Assembly (NCBI RefSeq): GCF_000620785.1
Contig: NZ_JIAI01000001.1
Location: forward strand, 434,001-498,000
Direction of reading: 5' to 3'
Length of the DNA: 64,000 bases
From: Actinospineispora acaciae DSM 45401
GTDB taxonomy: Bacteria > Actinomycetota > Actinomycetes > Mycobacteriales > Pseudonocardiaceae
The position numbers were made by a program, and so were the translations under genes. Positions 17,644-25,979 of the stretch are shown piece after piece. The notes under the pieces are model-generated. The model saw nothing but the letters and a program-made list of their open reading frames with translations, made no database searches and had not been told where the DNA came from. How positions within the stretch are numbered: position 1 is the first letter of the stretch; the number at the start of each line of letters is the position of its first letter.

Positions 17644-19614
17644 ATGACCGCTGTCTCCGAACGTCCGACCACCACCGCCGCCGCACACCCGCTCGAGCCG
17701 CTGCGCGCCGAGGAGATCGCCGCCGCGGGCGCGCTGCTGCGTGAGCTCAAGGGCCTCGGCAAGACCGCCAGGTTCGTGTTCGTCACCCTGCACGAGCCGC
17801 CGAAGGCCGACGTGCTGGCCTGGTCGCCCGGCGACGACCCGCTGCCCCGGGAGGCGGCGGTCACGCTGTACGAGCGCGGCGAGAAGCGGACCTACGAGGC
17901 GGTGGTCTCGCTCAGCGCCGGCGAGCTGGTGTCCTGGCGGGCGGTGGAGGGCGTGCAGCCGTCGATCATGGCCGAGGAGTTCGAGGCCTGCGAGGACATC
18001 GTCCGGTCCGACCCGCGCTGGCAGGAGGCGATGCGCCGGCGCGGCGTGGAGGACTTCTCGCTGACCATGATCGACCCGTGGGCGTCCAGCTACACCGGCC
18101 CGGAGGACCACCCGTCCGCCAGGCGGATCCTGCGCCCGCTGACCTGGCTGCGCGCCGCGCCGGGCGAGCACGGCTACGCCCGCCCGGTGGAGGGCCTGAT
18201 CGTGATCGTCGACCTGGACGCCGGCGAGGTCGTCGACGTGCAGGACCACGGGGTGGTGCCGTTCCCGCCCAAGCCGGGCAACTACGAGGCGAAGTGGAAG
18301 CACGACCCGGACAACGTGCCGGCCTTCGAGCGCGACCGCGACGACGTCAAGCCGATCGAGATCACCCAGCCCGAAGGCCCCAGCTTCACCGTCGACGGGC
18401 ACGCGCTGAGCTGGCAGAAGTGGCGCCTGCGGATCGGCTACACCCCGCGCGAGGGCCTGGTGCTGCACCAGGTCGGCTACGACGACAGGGGCACCCTGCG
18501 CCCGGTGGTCTACCGCGCGTCGCTGGCCGAGATGTACGTGCCCTACGGCGACCCGGCGCCCACCCACCGGTTCAAGAACGTGTTCGACCAAGGCGAGTAC
18601 GGCATCGGCTGGCTGGCCAACTCGCTGACCCTCGGCTGCGACTGCGTCGGCCACATCCAGTACCTGGACGGCGTGGTCAACAACCAGGACTGCGAGCCGG
18701 TGACCATCCCGAACGCCATCTGCATCCACGAGGAGGACGTCGGGATCGGCTGGAAGCACACCGACTTCCGCTCCGGCGCGGTCGAGGTGCGGCGGCGGCG
18801 CCGGCTGGTGATCTCCACGGTCGTCACGGTCGGCAACTACGAGTACGGCTACTTCTGGTACCTGTACAACGACGCCACCATCGAGTACGAGGTCAAGCTG
18901 ACCGGCGTCATCTCCACCGGCGCGCTGCCGCCGGGCGAGCGGCCCAAGCACGGCGAGCTGGTCGCCCCCGGCCTGTACGGGCCGAACCACCAGCACTTCT
19001 TCTGCGTGCGGCTGGACATGGCGGTGGACGGGCCGGTGAACCGGGTCGTCGAGGTCGACTCCCAGCCCAGCCCGCCCGGGCCGGACAACCCGCACGGCAA
19101 CGCCTGGGAGACGGTCCGGACGGTGCTGGCCAGCGAGGCGGTGGCGCAGCGGGACGCCGACGCGAACCGGGCCCGGTACTGGCGCATCGAGAACCCGTCG
19201 GCGCGTTCGGCGCTCGGCGAGGCCACCGCGTACTCGCTGATGCCCGGGGCCAGCGCGCCCCGGATGTACTCCCCGGACGCGGTGTTCGCCCCGCGCGCCG
19301 GGTTCGCCGCGCACCAGCTCTGGGTCACCGCCTACGACGAGGACCAGCGGTTCCCGGCCGGCGACTACCCCAACCAGAACCCCGGCGGTGACGGCCTGCC
19401 GAAGTTCGTCGAGGGCGACCGGCCGCTGGACGGCACCGACCTGGTGGTCTGGTACACGATGGGCGCGCACCACGTGGTCCGCCCGGAGGACTGGCCGGTC
19501 ATGCCGGTGACCAGCATCGGCTTCATGCTCCGCCCGACCGGCTTCTTCGACGGCAACCCGGCCCTCGACGTACCCCCCACCGCCGCGAACGGGGCCGCCT
19601 GCCACGCCGACTGA
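17644..19614 (+). CDS. tynA: Primary-amine oxidase (copper/TPQ)
   Basis: The 656-residue enzyme oxidises a primary amine to an aldehyde with release of ammonia and hydrogen peroxide. The cofactor tyrosine is Tyr399 in VGNYEYGYF, the sequence that self-converts to topaquinone. Copper ligands are His449 and His451 (NHQHFF) and a His in GAHHVVRPEDW (609-610). The catalytic Asp lies in YLDGVVNNQD. Length and motifs match bacterial enzymes such as those of Arthrobacter. No signal peptide is seen, so it should be cytoplasmic, fed by the upstream permease. A strong palindrome follows the stop codon. Confidence 0.93.
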   Translation: MTAVSERPTTTAAAHPLEPLRAEEIAAAGALLRELKGLGKTARFVFVTLHEPPKADVLAWSPGDDPLPREAAVTLYERGEKRTYEAVVSLSAGELVSWRAVEGVQPSIMAEEFEACEDIVRSDPRWQEAMRRRGVEDFSLTMIDPWASSYTGPEDHPSARRILRPLTWLRAAPGEHGYARPVEGLIVIVDLDAGEVVDVQDHGVVPFPPKPGNYEAKWKHDPDNVPAFERDRDDVKPIEITQPEGPSFTVDGHALSWQKWRLRIGYTPREGLVLHQVGYDDRGTLRPVVYRASLAEMYVPYGDPAPTHRFKNVFDQGEYGIGWLANSLTLGCDCVGHIQYLDGVVNNQDCEPVTIPNAICIHEEDVGIGWKHTDFRSGAVEVRRRRRLVISTVVTVGNYEYGYFWYLYNDATIEYEVKLTGVISTGALPPGERPKHGELVAPGLYGPNHQHFFCVRLDMAVDGPVNRVVEVDSQPSPPGPDNPHGNAWETVRTVLASEAVAQRDADANRARYWRIENPSARSALGEATAYSLMPGASAPRMYSPDAVFAPRAGFAAHQLWVTAYDEDQRFPAGDYPNQNPGGDGLPKFVEGDRPLDGTDLVVWYTMGAHHVVRPEDWPVMPVTSIGFMLRPTGFFDGNPALDVPPTAANGAACHAD

Positions 19615-19622
19615 CGCGCGCA

Positions 19623-19668
19623 CCCGTGAGTGGCTAAGGCCGCCATGGCGGCCCTAGCCACTCACGGG
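19623..19668. terminator. Palindromic intergenic repeat, copy 1 (bidirectional terminator-like)
   Basis: This 46-bp inverted repeat has outer arms CCCGTGAGTGGCTA/TAGCCACTCACGGG and inner arms GGCCGCC/GGCGGCC around an AT centre, with one A-C mismatch. It fills the space between the convergent amine oxidase and flavin oxidoreductase genes. Its outer arms are identical to those of the element at 49981, also between convergent genes. There is no T-run, as usual in actinomycete terminators. Confidence 0.7.
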
Positions 19669-19669
19669 G

Positions 19670-20587
19670 TCAGTTGACGTGCGGGATGACCTCGGCGGCC
19701 AGGCGTTCCATCTGGTCGCGCGGGTCGTCGATGGTGGTGAGCAGGATCAGCTCGGCGCCGGCGTCGGCGACCTCGCGGAGGCCCTGGATGCACGCCTCCG
19801 GAGGCCCGGTGACGCCGACGGGCTCCAGCTTGCGCCCGAAGTCGCCGTAGATCCGGACCAGGCCCTCGGCCATCCGGCGGCGGCCGCGTTCGGCGTCGTC
19901 GTCCAGTGCGATGTAGACACGCTTGGCGATCGGGTACTCGCCCGGCTCCCGGCCGGACTCCGCGAGCGTCTCGCGCACGAGCTTGACCCGGTCGACGAAC
20001 TCCGCCGTGGTCGACGAGCCCGCGCCGAAGAACCCGTCGCCGAGCCGGACCGCGCGCCGCACCGCGTTCGGGTGGTTCGCGCCGAACCAGACCGGCGGGT
20101 GCGGCTTCTGGAACGGCTTGGGCTCCATGGCCGCGTTCTCGAGCTGCCAGAACCGGCCGTCGAAATTCACCGTTGGCTCGGTCCACAGCTCCTTCATCAG
20201 CCGCAGTCCCTCGGTGAACCGGGAGACCAGCGAGGTCGGGTCGACCTCGAACGCGGAGAACATCCGCCCCTGGCCGCCGGTGCCGATCCCCACGTCGAGC
20301 CGGCCCCGGCTGATCTGGTCCAGCGAGCTGAGGCTCTTGGCCAGGTGGACCGGGCTGTGCAGCGGCGTCACGAACACCACGCAGCCCAGCCGGATCCGCT
20401 CGGTGCAGGCAGCCGCGTAGGTCATCGACTCGATGGGGCTCAGCTGCGGCGTCGCACCCAGGATCTGTTCCTGGGTCCACGCGCTGTCGAAGCCGAGCTC
20501 CTCGGCCCGCTGCATGTACTCGCGCTGAGCGGCCGGGTCGAACTCGCCGTCCGCGATGAACTGGGGGATGGAGATGCCGAACCGCAT
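19670..20587 (-). CDS. LLM-class flavin-dependent oxidoreductase
   Basis: The 305-residue protein belongs to the bacterial luciferase-like fold: MRFGISIPQF, GFDSAWTQEQ, LDQISRGRLDVGIGTGGQ and PKPFQKPHPPVWFG. Such enzymes use FMN or F420. The TGGQ loop and overall pattern fit an oxidoreductase of either type; the substrate is unknown. It is the last of a series of leftward genes, but a 54-base gap with a perfect hairpin separates it from wrbA, and its ribosome site AAGGTG lies inside that hairpin. It may therefore be regulated separately. Confidence 0.88.
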   Translation of the reverse strand: MRFGISIPQFIADGEFDPAAQREYMQRAEELGFDSAWTQEQILGATPQLSPIESMTYAAACTERIRLGCVVFVTPLHSPVHLAKSLSSLDQISRGRLDVGIGTGGQGRMFSAFEVDPTSLVSRFTEGLRLMKELWTEPTVNFDGRFWQLENAAMEPKPFQKPHPPVWFGANHPNAVRRAVRLGDGFFGAGSSTTAEFVDRVKLVRETLAESGREPGEYPIAKRVYIALDDDAERGRRRMAEGLVRIYGDFGRKLEPVGVTGPPEACIQGLREVADAGAELILLTTIDDPRDQMERLAAEVIPHVN

Positions 20588-20592
20588 GCGCT

Positions 20593-20619
20593 CACCTTAT
20601 GGCCCCCGGCCATAAGGTG
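20593..20619. promoter_or_regulatory. Perfect 12-bp inverted repeat covering the ribosome site of the LLM gene
   Basis: CACCTTATGGCC and GGCCATAAGGTG are exact complements around CCC. On the leftward transcript the 3' arm contains AAGGTG, the only ribosome-site-like sequence, five bases before the ATG at 20587. It could be a repressor operator, a transcription terminator after wrbA, or an RNA hairpin that hides the ribosome site. Confidence 0.5.
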
Positions 20620-20641
20620 CCCCATGACACCCGAGCGGCTG

Positions 20642-21253
20642 TCAGCCGGCCAGGCCGGCGGCCACGTAGCGGGTGATGCGGGCCAGCCTGGCGCCCTGCA
20701 CCCGGCACGCGGCGAGCGCCTCCTCGTCCGGGGCCGCCGACCTGCGGGACACGAACGAGCCGCCGTACGGGTTGCCGGACTCCATGATGTGCGGGTCGGA
20801 GTAGCCGAGCGGCAGCACGATCGCGCCCCAGTGGTAGAGCACGTTGTTCATCGCCAGGATCGTGGACTCCAGGCCGCCGTGCTTGGTCGACGAGCTGGTG
20901 AACGCGGTGCCGACCTTGTCCAGGAGCTTGCCCTTCGCCCACAGGCCGCCTGTGGAGTCCAGGAACTCCTTGAGCTGGCCGGCCGGGCCGCCGAACCGGG
21001 TGGGGCTGCCCAGCGCGATGCCGTCCGCCCACTCCAGGTCGTCCAGGGTGGCGTGCTCGTCGTAGTGGTTGTCGTCCACCCAGGCCTGCCAGCGCGGGTT
21101 GCTGGCCACCGCGGCGGGCGGCGCGAGCTCGCGCACCGGGCGGACCCTGACCTCGGCGCCCTCCTTGCGCGCCCCGTCCGCGACGGCCTCGGCCAGCGCC
21201 GCCACGTTCCCGGTGGCGCTGTAGAACACCACGGCGATCTTGGGGGTGGTCAC
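20642..21253 (-). CDS. wrbA: NAD(P)H:quinone oxidoreductase, WrbA type
   Basis: The 203-residue flavodoxin-fold protein has the FMN phosphate loop YSATGNV at its start, then GSPTRFGGPAGQLKEFLD and GYSDPHIMESGNPYGGSF, all diagnostic of WrbA. WrbA reduces quinones by two electrons and so limits redox cycling. Its start codon overlaps the stop of the upstream reductase gene by four bases, so the two are translationally coupled. Its place at the end of a sugar-acid operon suggests co-transcription rather than a pathway role. Confidence 0.92.
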   Translation of the reverse strand: MTTPKIAVVFYSATGNVAALAEAVADGARKEGAEVRVRPVRELAPPAAVASNPRWQAWVDDNHYDEHATLDDLEWADGIALGSPTRFGGPAGQLKEFLDSTGGLWAKGKLLDKVGTAFTSSSTKHGGLESTILAMNNVLYHWGAIVLPLGYSDPHIMESGNPYGGSFVSRRSAAPDEEALAACRVQGARLARITRYVAAGLAG

Positions 21254-22170
21254 CGGCCCTCCACCCGGCCCTGGTGGACGCGCAGGTGCAGGGTGGTCAG
21301 GTCCAGCAGCGGCGTGGGCACGCCGAGCCGGCGGGCCCGGGCGACCAGGTCACCGAAGATCTGCTCGACCTCGACGGGGTGGCCGCCGGCCAGGTCGCGA
21401 TAGGCCGACGAGGTGTGCGGCGAACCCTCGGCGGTGACTGTCGCGGAGATCGCCTTGAGGTCGGCGTCCGGGACGGGGTGGCCGGCCGCGGCGGTCACCG
21501 CCGCGCACTCGGCGACCACCGCCTCGGCGAACTCGGTGCCGCCCGGGGCGGCGTTGACCTCGCCGACGGTGCCGCGCATCAGGCAGGTCACCGCCCCGAC
21601 GCTGGCGATGAACGCCCACTTCGACCACATGTCGCCGACGATGTCCGACGAGACCGCGGTGTCGAACCCGGCGCCGGTCAGGGCGTCGTGGACTTCGTCC
21701 AGCCGGGGGTCGGGGCGCCCGTCCAGGCTGCCGTAGGACAGGCTGCGCAGCTCGCCGAGCCTGGCGATGTCGCCGTTGGAGTCCACGGTGGACATCACCT
21801 TGGCCACCGCGCCCAGTGCGCTCGCCCCGAACCGCTCGGAGAGCACGTCGACGTGCCGCATCCCGTTGAGCATCGGCACGATCCGGCTGTCCGGGCCGAC
21901 CGCCGGCGCCAGGTCGGCGATCGCGTTCTCCAGCCCGGCCGCCTTGACCCCGAGCAGGATCACGTCGTACGGACCGTCGATCTGGTCGGCCAGCAGCAGG
22001 CGCGGCTCGAGCACCGTGTTCTCGCCGAGGCCCACGATGCGCAGCCCGCGCTCACGCAGCACGGCCGCCCGCCCCGGCCGCACCAGGAACGTGACGTCCC
22101 GGCCCGCCTGCGCCAGCCGTCCGCCGAAGAAGCCGCCGGTCGCGCCGGCCCCCACCACCAGGATCCGCAC
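21250..22170 (-). CDS. 2-dehydropantoate 2-reductase family protein
   Basis: The 306-residue protein begins MRILVVGAGATGGFFGGRLA, the NADP loop of the ApbA/PanE family, and has KWAFIASVGAVT with the conserved lysine. Family members reduce ketopantoate in pantothenate synthesis, but many paralogues reduce other 2-keto acids. Because it sits inside a sugar-acid catabolic operon and is coupled to wrbA, a role in ketoacid reduction there is as likely as pantothenate synthesis, so I leave the symbol empty. It starts 31 bases after the SMP-30 gene stop. Confidence 0.85.
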   Translation of the reverse strand: MRILVVGAGATGGFFGGRLAQAGRDVTFLVRPGRAAVLRERGLRIVGLGENTVLEPRLLLADQIDGPYDVILLGVKAAGLENAIADLAPAVGPDSRIVPMLNGMRHVDVLSERFGASALGAVAKVMSTVDSNGDIARLGELRSLSYGSLDGRPDPRLDEVHDALTGAGFDTAVSSDIVGDMWSKWAFIASVGAVTCLMRGTVGEVNAAPGGTEFAEAVVAECAAVTAAAGHPVPDADLKAISATVTAEGSPHTSSAYRDLAGGHPVEVEQIFGDLVARARRLGVPTPLLDLTTLHLRVHQGRVEGR

Positions 22171-22201
22171 GTCTCCCCTTCCGTAGGTCCGTGAGCAGGC
22201 G

Positions 22202-23047
22202 CTAGCCGTACACGCCGCTCACGACGTCAGCGAACGGGACCGGCGTGTGCAGCACGGCCCCGTCGTACTCCCCCGGCGCGGCCAGGCCGACCGTCGCCGA
22301 GGTCACCAGCAGCGTGCCGCCGGCCAGGCAGACGCTGGTCGGCTGGGTCGCCGGCACCGGCAGCACACGGTCCACGATGCCGTCCGGGGCGAACCGCCGC
22401 ACCTCGCCGGCGCCCCAGACCGCCGACCAGACAAACCCGTCCGCGTCCACCAGCATTCCGTCCGGGCTGCCGTTGGCCAGCCGGGCGAACTCACCCCGCT
22501 CGCCGAGCTCACCGGTGTCCGGGTCGAGCGGGAACCGGTAGATGACGCCCTCGGCGCTGTCGGCCAGGTACATCAGCCGCCCGTCGGCGGAGAACGCCGG
22601 CCCGTTCGGCACGGTGATCCCGCCCAGCACCCTGGTGACCGCGCCGTCGCGGTCCACCCGGTACAGCGAGCCGGCGCCGCGCACCTCGTCGTAGGCCATC
22701 GACCCGGCCCAGAACCGCCCGTGCGGGTCGGCCACCGCGTCGTTCATCCGCATCCGCTGGGCGGCCCCGTCCTCCGGCCGCGCCAGCCACTCCAGGCCCG
22801 CCCCCGGCGCGAGCACCGCGATCCCGGTCCCGGCCGCCGCGATCCACCCTCCGCCGGCCCTGGGCGCGACCGCCCCCAACGGCTCGTCCAGCCTGACCAG
22901 GGTGCGCGGCTCACCGTCCAGGCCGGAGGGCAGCTCCAGCAGCCGGCCGGACAGGATGTCCACCATCACCACCCGGCCCCCGACCAGCCGCAGGCCCTCG
23001 CCGAGCGCGAACCGCTCCCCCGGGAGCGCAGTCCAGGACATATCCAC
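22202..23047 (-). CDS. SMP-30/gluconolactonase-family sugar lactonase
   Basis: The 281-residue beta-propeller protein has the SMP-30 pattern: an N-terminal metal-binding Glu region (LGEGLRLVGGRVVMVDI), MNDAVADPHGRFWAGSM, TVPNGPAFSADGRLMYLADS and SPDGMLVDADGFVWSAVWG. These supply the Glu, Asn and Asp ligands of the calcium or zinc site. It should hydrolyse a sugar lactone to the acid. Between a dehydrogenase and a galactonate dehydratase, galactonolactone is the natural guess. Its start is one base downstream of the dehydratase stop. Confidence 0.9.
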   Translation of the reverse strand: MDMSWTALPGERFALGEGLRLVGGRVVMVDILSGRLLELPSGLDGEPRTLVRLDEPLGAVAPRAGGGWIAAAGTGIAVLAPGAGLEWLARPEDGAAQRMRMNDAVADPHGRFWAGSMAYDEVRGAGSLYRVDRDGAVTRVLGGITVPNGPAFSADGRLMYLADSAEGVIYRFPLDPDTGELGERGEFARLANGSPDGMLVDADGFVWSAVWGAGEVRRFAPDGIVDRVLPVPATQPTSVCLAGGTLLVTSATVGLAAPGEYDGAVLHTPVPFADVVSGVYG

Positions 23048-23048
23048 C

Positions 23049-24194
23049 TCACCACTCCGCGAGCGAGCCGTCGGGGTGCCGCCACACCGGCGGGCGCCAG
23101 CGGTGCCCGGCCCGGTCCGCGCGCCGCACCGCCGCCTCGTCGATCCGAACCCCCAGCCCGGGCGCGTCGGTCCGGGCGATGAAGCCGTCCGGGAACGCGA
23201 ACGACTCCCGGTCCAGCACGTAGTCGAGCAGCTCGGCGTCGGCGTTGTAGTGGATGCCGATGCTCTGCTCCTGGATCAGGAAGTTCGGCGCGGCGAACGC
23301 GACCTGCAGGCTGGCGGCCAGCGCGATCGGCCCGAGCGGGCAGTGCGGCGCGAGCAGCGCGTCGTGGGCCTCGGCCAGCGCCGCGATCCGGCGCACCTCG
23401 GAGACGCCGCCCGCGTGCGAGAGATCGGGCTGAACCACTGCCACGCCCGCGCGCAGCGCCGGCAGGAAGTCCGTGCGGGAGAACAGCCGCTCCCCGGTGG
23501 CCACCGGCACCGGCGACGCGGCGACCACATCCGCGAGCCGGTGGGTGTACTCGGGCAGCACCGGCTCCTCCACGAACAGCGGGTGCAGCGGCGCGAGCTC
23601 GGGGATCACCCGCCGGGCGGCGGCCACGGTGAAGCGGCCGTGGAAGTCGACGGCCACGTCCCGGTCCTCCCCCATCACCTCGCGCACGGCGGCCAGCCGG
23701 TTCACCACGCCGGCGGTCTCGGCGGCGGTCGGCATCCGCCCGATGCGCCCGCTGGCGTTCATCTTCACCGCGGTCAGCCCGGCCGCGACCCGCTCGGCGG
23801 CCGCGTCGGCCACCTGTGACGGCTCGTCGCCGCCGATCCAGCCGTACACCCGCACCCGCTCGCGCACCGCCCCGCCGAGCAGTTGGTGCACCGGCACGCC
23901 CAGGGACTGGCCGAGGATGTCCCACAGCGCCTGGTCGATGCCGGCGACCGCGCTGGACAGCACCGGGCCGCCCCGGTAGAAGGCGGCCTTGGTCATGGCC
24001 TGCCAGAGGTCCTCGATGCGCCGGGGGTCGCTGCCGATCAGCAGGTCGGTGAGCTCGTCCACGGCGGCCCGGACCGACCCGGCGCGGCCCTCCACCACCG
24101 GCTCGCCCCACCCGACGAGCCCGGCGTCGGTGCCGACCCGGCAGAACAGCCACCGAGGCGGCACCAGGAACGTCTCGACCTCGGTGATCTTCAT
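23049..24194 (-). CDS. dgoD: D-galactonate dehydratase
   Basis: The 381-residue enolase-superfamily enzyme follows E. coli DgoD closely along its length, from MKITEVETFLVPPRWLF to a C-terminal DGSLAEW. Metal ligands are seen in VDFHGRF (Asp), LFVEEPVLPE (Glu) and ATGERLFSR (Glu); the catalytic His is in APHCPLGPIALA. It removes water from galactonate to give 2-keto-3-deoxygalactonate. It lies 13 bases after the SDR and one base before the lactonase gene. The kinase and aldolase that would complete the pathway are not in the window. Confidence 0.88.
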   Translation of the reverse strand: MKITEVETFLVPPRWLFCRVGTDAGLVGWGEPVVEGRAGSVRAAVDELTDLLIGSDPRRIEDLWQAMTKAAFYRGGPVLSSAVAGIDQALWDILGQSLGVPVHQLLGGAVRERVRVYGWIGGDEPSQVADAAAERVAAGLTAVKMNASGRIGRMPTAAETAGVVNRLAAVREVMGEDRDVAVDFHGRFTVAAARRVIPELAPLHPLFVEEPVLPEYTHRLADVVAASPVPVATGERLFSRTDFLPALRAGVAVVQPDLSHAGGVSEVRRIAALAEAHDALLAPHCPLGPIALAASLQVAFAAPNFLIQEQSIGIHYNADAELLDYVLDRESFAFPDGFIARTDAPGLGVRIDEAAVRRADRAGHRWRPPVWRHPDGSLAEW

Positions 24195-24207
24195 CGCGGC
24201 CCCTCCC

Positions 24208-24960
24208 TCAGGACGACGTCTTGTAGATGCTCCAGCCGCCGTCCACGACCAGCGACGCGCCGGTCACGAAGGAGGCGTCGTCGCCGACCAGGAACGCGAT
24301 CGCGGCCGCCACCTCGTCGGGCCGCCCGAGCCGGCCGAGCACCGTCTGCTCGGCGGTGCGGTCGCGGTCCTCCGGGCCGATCCCGTCCCACGCCGGCGTG
24401 AGCACCGGACCGGGCAGCACCGAGTTGACCCGCAGGTCGGGGCCGTACTCGGTGGCGAGCTGGCGGGCCAGCCCGGTCAGGCCGGCCTTGGTCGAGGCGT
24501 AGGCGGCGCGGCCGGGCAGCCCGAACATCGCGTGCACCGAGGAGGTCAGCACCACCGCCCCGGACCGGCGCCGGCGCAGGTCGTCCAGGCAGGTCCGCAC
24601 CCCGAGGAAGGCGCCGGTCAGGTTGACCGCGAGCTGGCGCTCCCAGGACGCCAGCGACGTCTCGTGCGCGGGCCGCACGTCCACCGCGTAGGCGTTGCCC
24701 ACCAGGATGTCGACCGGACCGAGCTCGGACCGGCACCTGCCCACCGCCGCCGCCCAGCCCGACTCGGAGCTCACATCGCAGTGGATCGCCGCCGCGCGCC
24801 CGCCGGCCGCCGTGATCGCACCGGCCACCTCTGTGGCATCGGTCACGTCCAACAGCGCCACGGCGGCGCCGTCCGCGGCCAGTCGCCGGGCGGTGGCCGC
24901 GCCGATGCCCCGCGCCGCCCCGGTGACCACCGCCACCCGCCCGTCCAGCCGCCGCTCCAT
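24208..24960 (-). CDS. SDR-family dehydrogenase, probable sugar 1-dehydrogenase
   Basis: The 250-residue SDR has TGAARGIG at residues 11-18, GNAYAVD in place of the usual NNAG, SSVHAMFG and the catalytic YASTK, and ends FVTGASLVVDGGW. The ATG at 24960 is used; an upstream in-frame ATG would add ten residues without family resemblance. As first gene of an operon with a lactonase and galactonate dehydratase, oxidation of galactose, or a related aldose such as fucose or arabinose, to the lactone is the likely role. The substrate is inferred from neighbours only. Confidence 0.85.
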   Translation of the reverse strand: MERRLDGRVAVVTGAARGIGAATARRLAADGAAVALLDVTDATEVAGAITAAGGRAAAIHCDVSSESGWAAAVGRCRSELGPVDILVGNAYAVDVRPAHETSLASWERQLAVNLTGAFLGVRTCLDDLRRRRSGAVVLTSSVHAMFGLPGRAAYASTKAGLTGLARQLATEYGPDLRVNSVLPGPVLTPAWDGIGPEDRDRTAEQTVLGRLGRPDEVAAAIAFLVGDDASFVTGASLVVDGGWSIYKTSS

Positions 24961-25003
24961 CGCGCACGAACGTACCCGGATCAGGAACACCTCGCGCCCG
25001 TGC

Positions 25004-25021
25004 CTCGTTTCGTATAACGAG
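25004..25021. promoter_or_regulatory. Operator candidate CTCGTT-TCGTAT-AACGAG
   Basis: A perfect 6-bp inverted repeat with a 6-base centre lies 44 bases before the first gene of the galactonate operon. It is the most palindromic element in the 284-base spacer to the sugar transferase. The TCGTATAACGA core resembles operators of IclR- or GntR-type sugar-acid regulators. No dedicated regulator is adjacent. Confidence 0.45.
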
Positions 25022-25244
25022 AGCGGTCGTGACGTCTGAGGGTGAGAGACGTCGCGCGGTTTTCGCTGCTCTTACGCACAGTGACCAAATCGGGGAATGT
25101 CTCGTATCTCACTTGAGTACTTGCAGTTCTCTATGTCACCCTAACGTGGTGACGACAGCAGACTCACGGCGAGCGGCCCACCGAATGGGTGAGCTGGCTG
25201 GCCGGCCGGTCGAACAGCGCGTTCCCAAACAGCGGGAGAGTGCG

Positions 25245-25925
25245 ATGGTCACCCTTGGCGGCGATGCCCGCGATGCCGGGCTCCGGGGTGTGCTGCCAGC
25301 CGTGTCGTGGGCGGCGGTTGCACGGCGTGTTCTCGATATGACGGTTGCCACACTGGCGCTGCTCGTACTGGCGGTGCCCTTGGTCGTGGTGGGGCTGCTG
25401 GTGCGGTTCTCCAGCGGTGGCCCGGCGCTGTTCCGGCAGCGGCGGGTGGGCCTGGGCGGCCGCGCGTTCACCATGTACAAGTTCCGCACCATGCGCGAGG
25501 GCGCGAGCGACGAGCTGCTGCGCGAGATGATCGCCGCCGAGCTGCGCGGCGAGGACACCTCGTCGAACGGCAGCTACAAGCTCGACAGCGACCCCCGGGT
25601 GACGAAGATCGGCACGTTCCTGCGCAAGACCAGCCTGGACGAGCTGCCACAGCTGATCAACGTGCTGCTCGGCGACATGTCCCTGGTCGGCCCGCGCCCG
25701 TGCCTGGAGTGGGAGGCGCTGATGTTCCCGGCCGAGTTCCAGGCCCGGTTCTCGGTCCGCCCCGGCCTGACCGGCCTCTGGCAGGTCTCCGGCCGCTCCA
25801 CCATGGGCACCCTGGAGATGCTGCACCTGGACGTGGCCTACGTCCGCTCCCGCAGCCTGGTAGGCGACCTCTCCATCCTGGTCCGCACCATCCCGTCCAT
25901 GCTCAAGGACCGCAGCGCGCGTTGA
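25245..25925 (+). CDS. Polyprenyl-phosphate sugar phosphotransferase (bacterial sugar transferase)
   Basis: The 226-residue protein has one N-terminal membrane helix (about residues 28-55) followed by the catalytic domain: [42 protein letters not shown] and [14 protein letters not shown]. Such enzymes move a sugar-1-phosphate onto undecaprenyl phosphate, the first step of exopolysaccharide or O-chain repeat assembly. It is the short form without the extra N-terminal membrane domain. The ATG at 25245 has GGGAGAG upstream. No other polysaccharide gene is near, so it is an orphan; the 284-base upstream spacer should hold its own promoter. Confidence 0.9.
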   Translation: MVTLGGDARDAGLRGVLPAVSWAAVARRVLDMTVATLALLVLAVPLVVVGLLVRFSSGGPALFRQRRVGLGGRAFTMYKFRTMREGASDELLREMIAAELRGEDTSSNGSYKLDSDPRVTKIGTFLRKTSLDELPQLINVLLGDMSLVGPRPCLEWEALMFPAEFQARFSVRPGLTGLWQVSGRSTMGTLEMLHLDVAYVRSRSLVGDLSILVRTIPSMLKDRSAR

Positions 25926-25979
25926 AACCCGCCCGCGAGTCGGGGCTCTCAGCACACTGAGTCGCGGATTCCGGCACAC

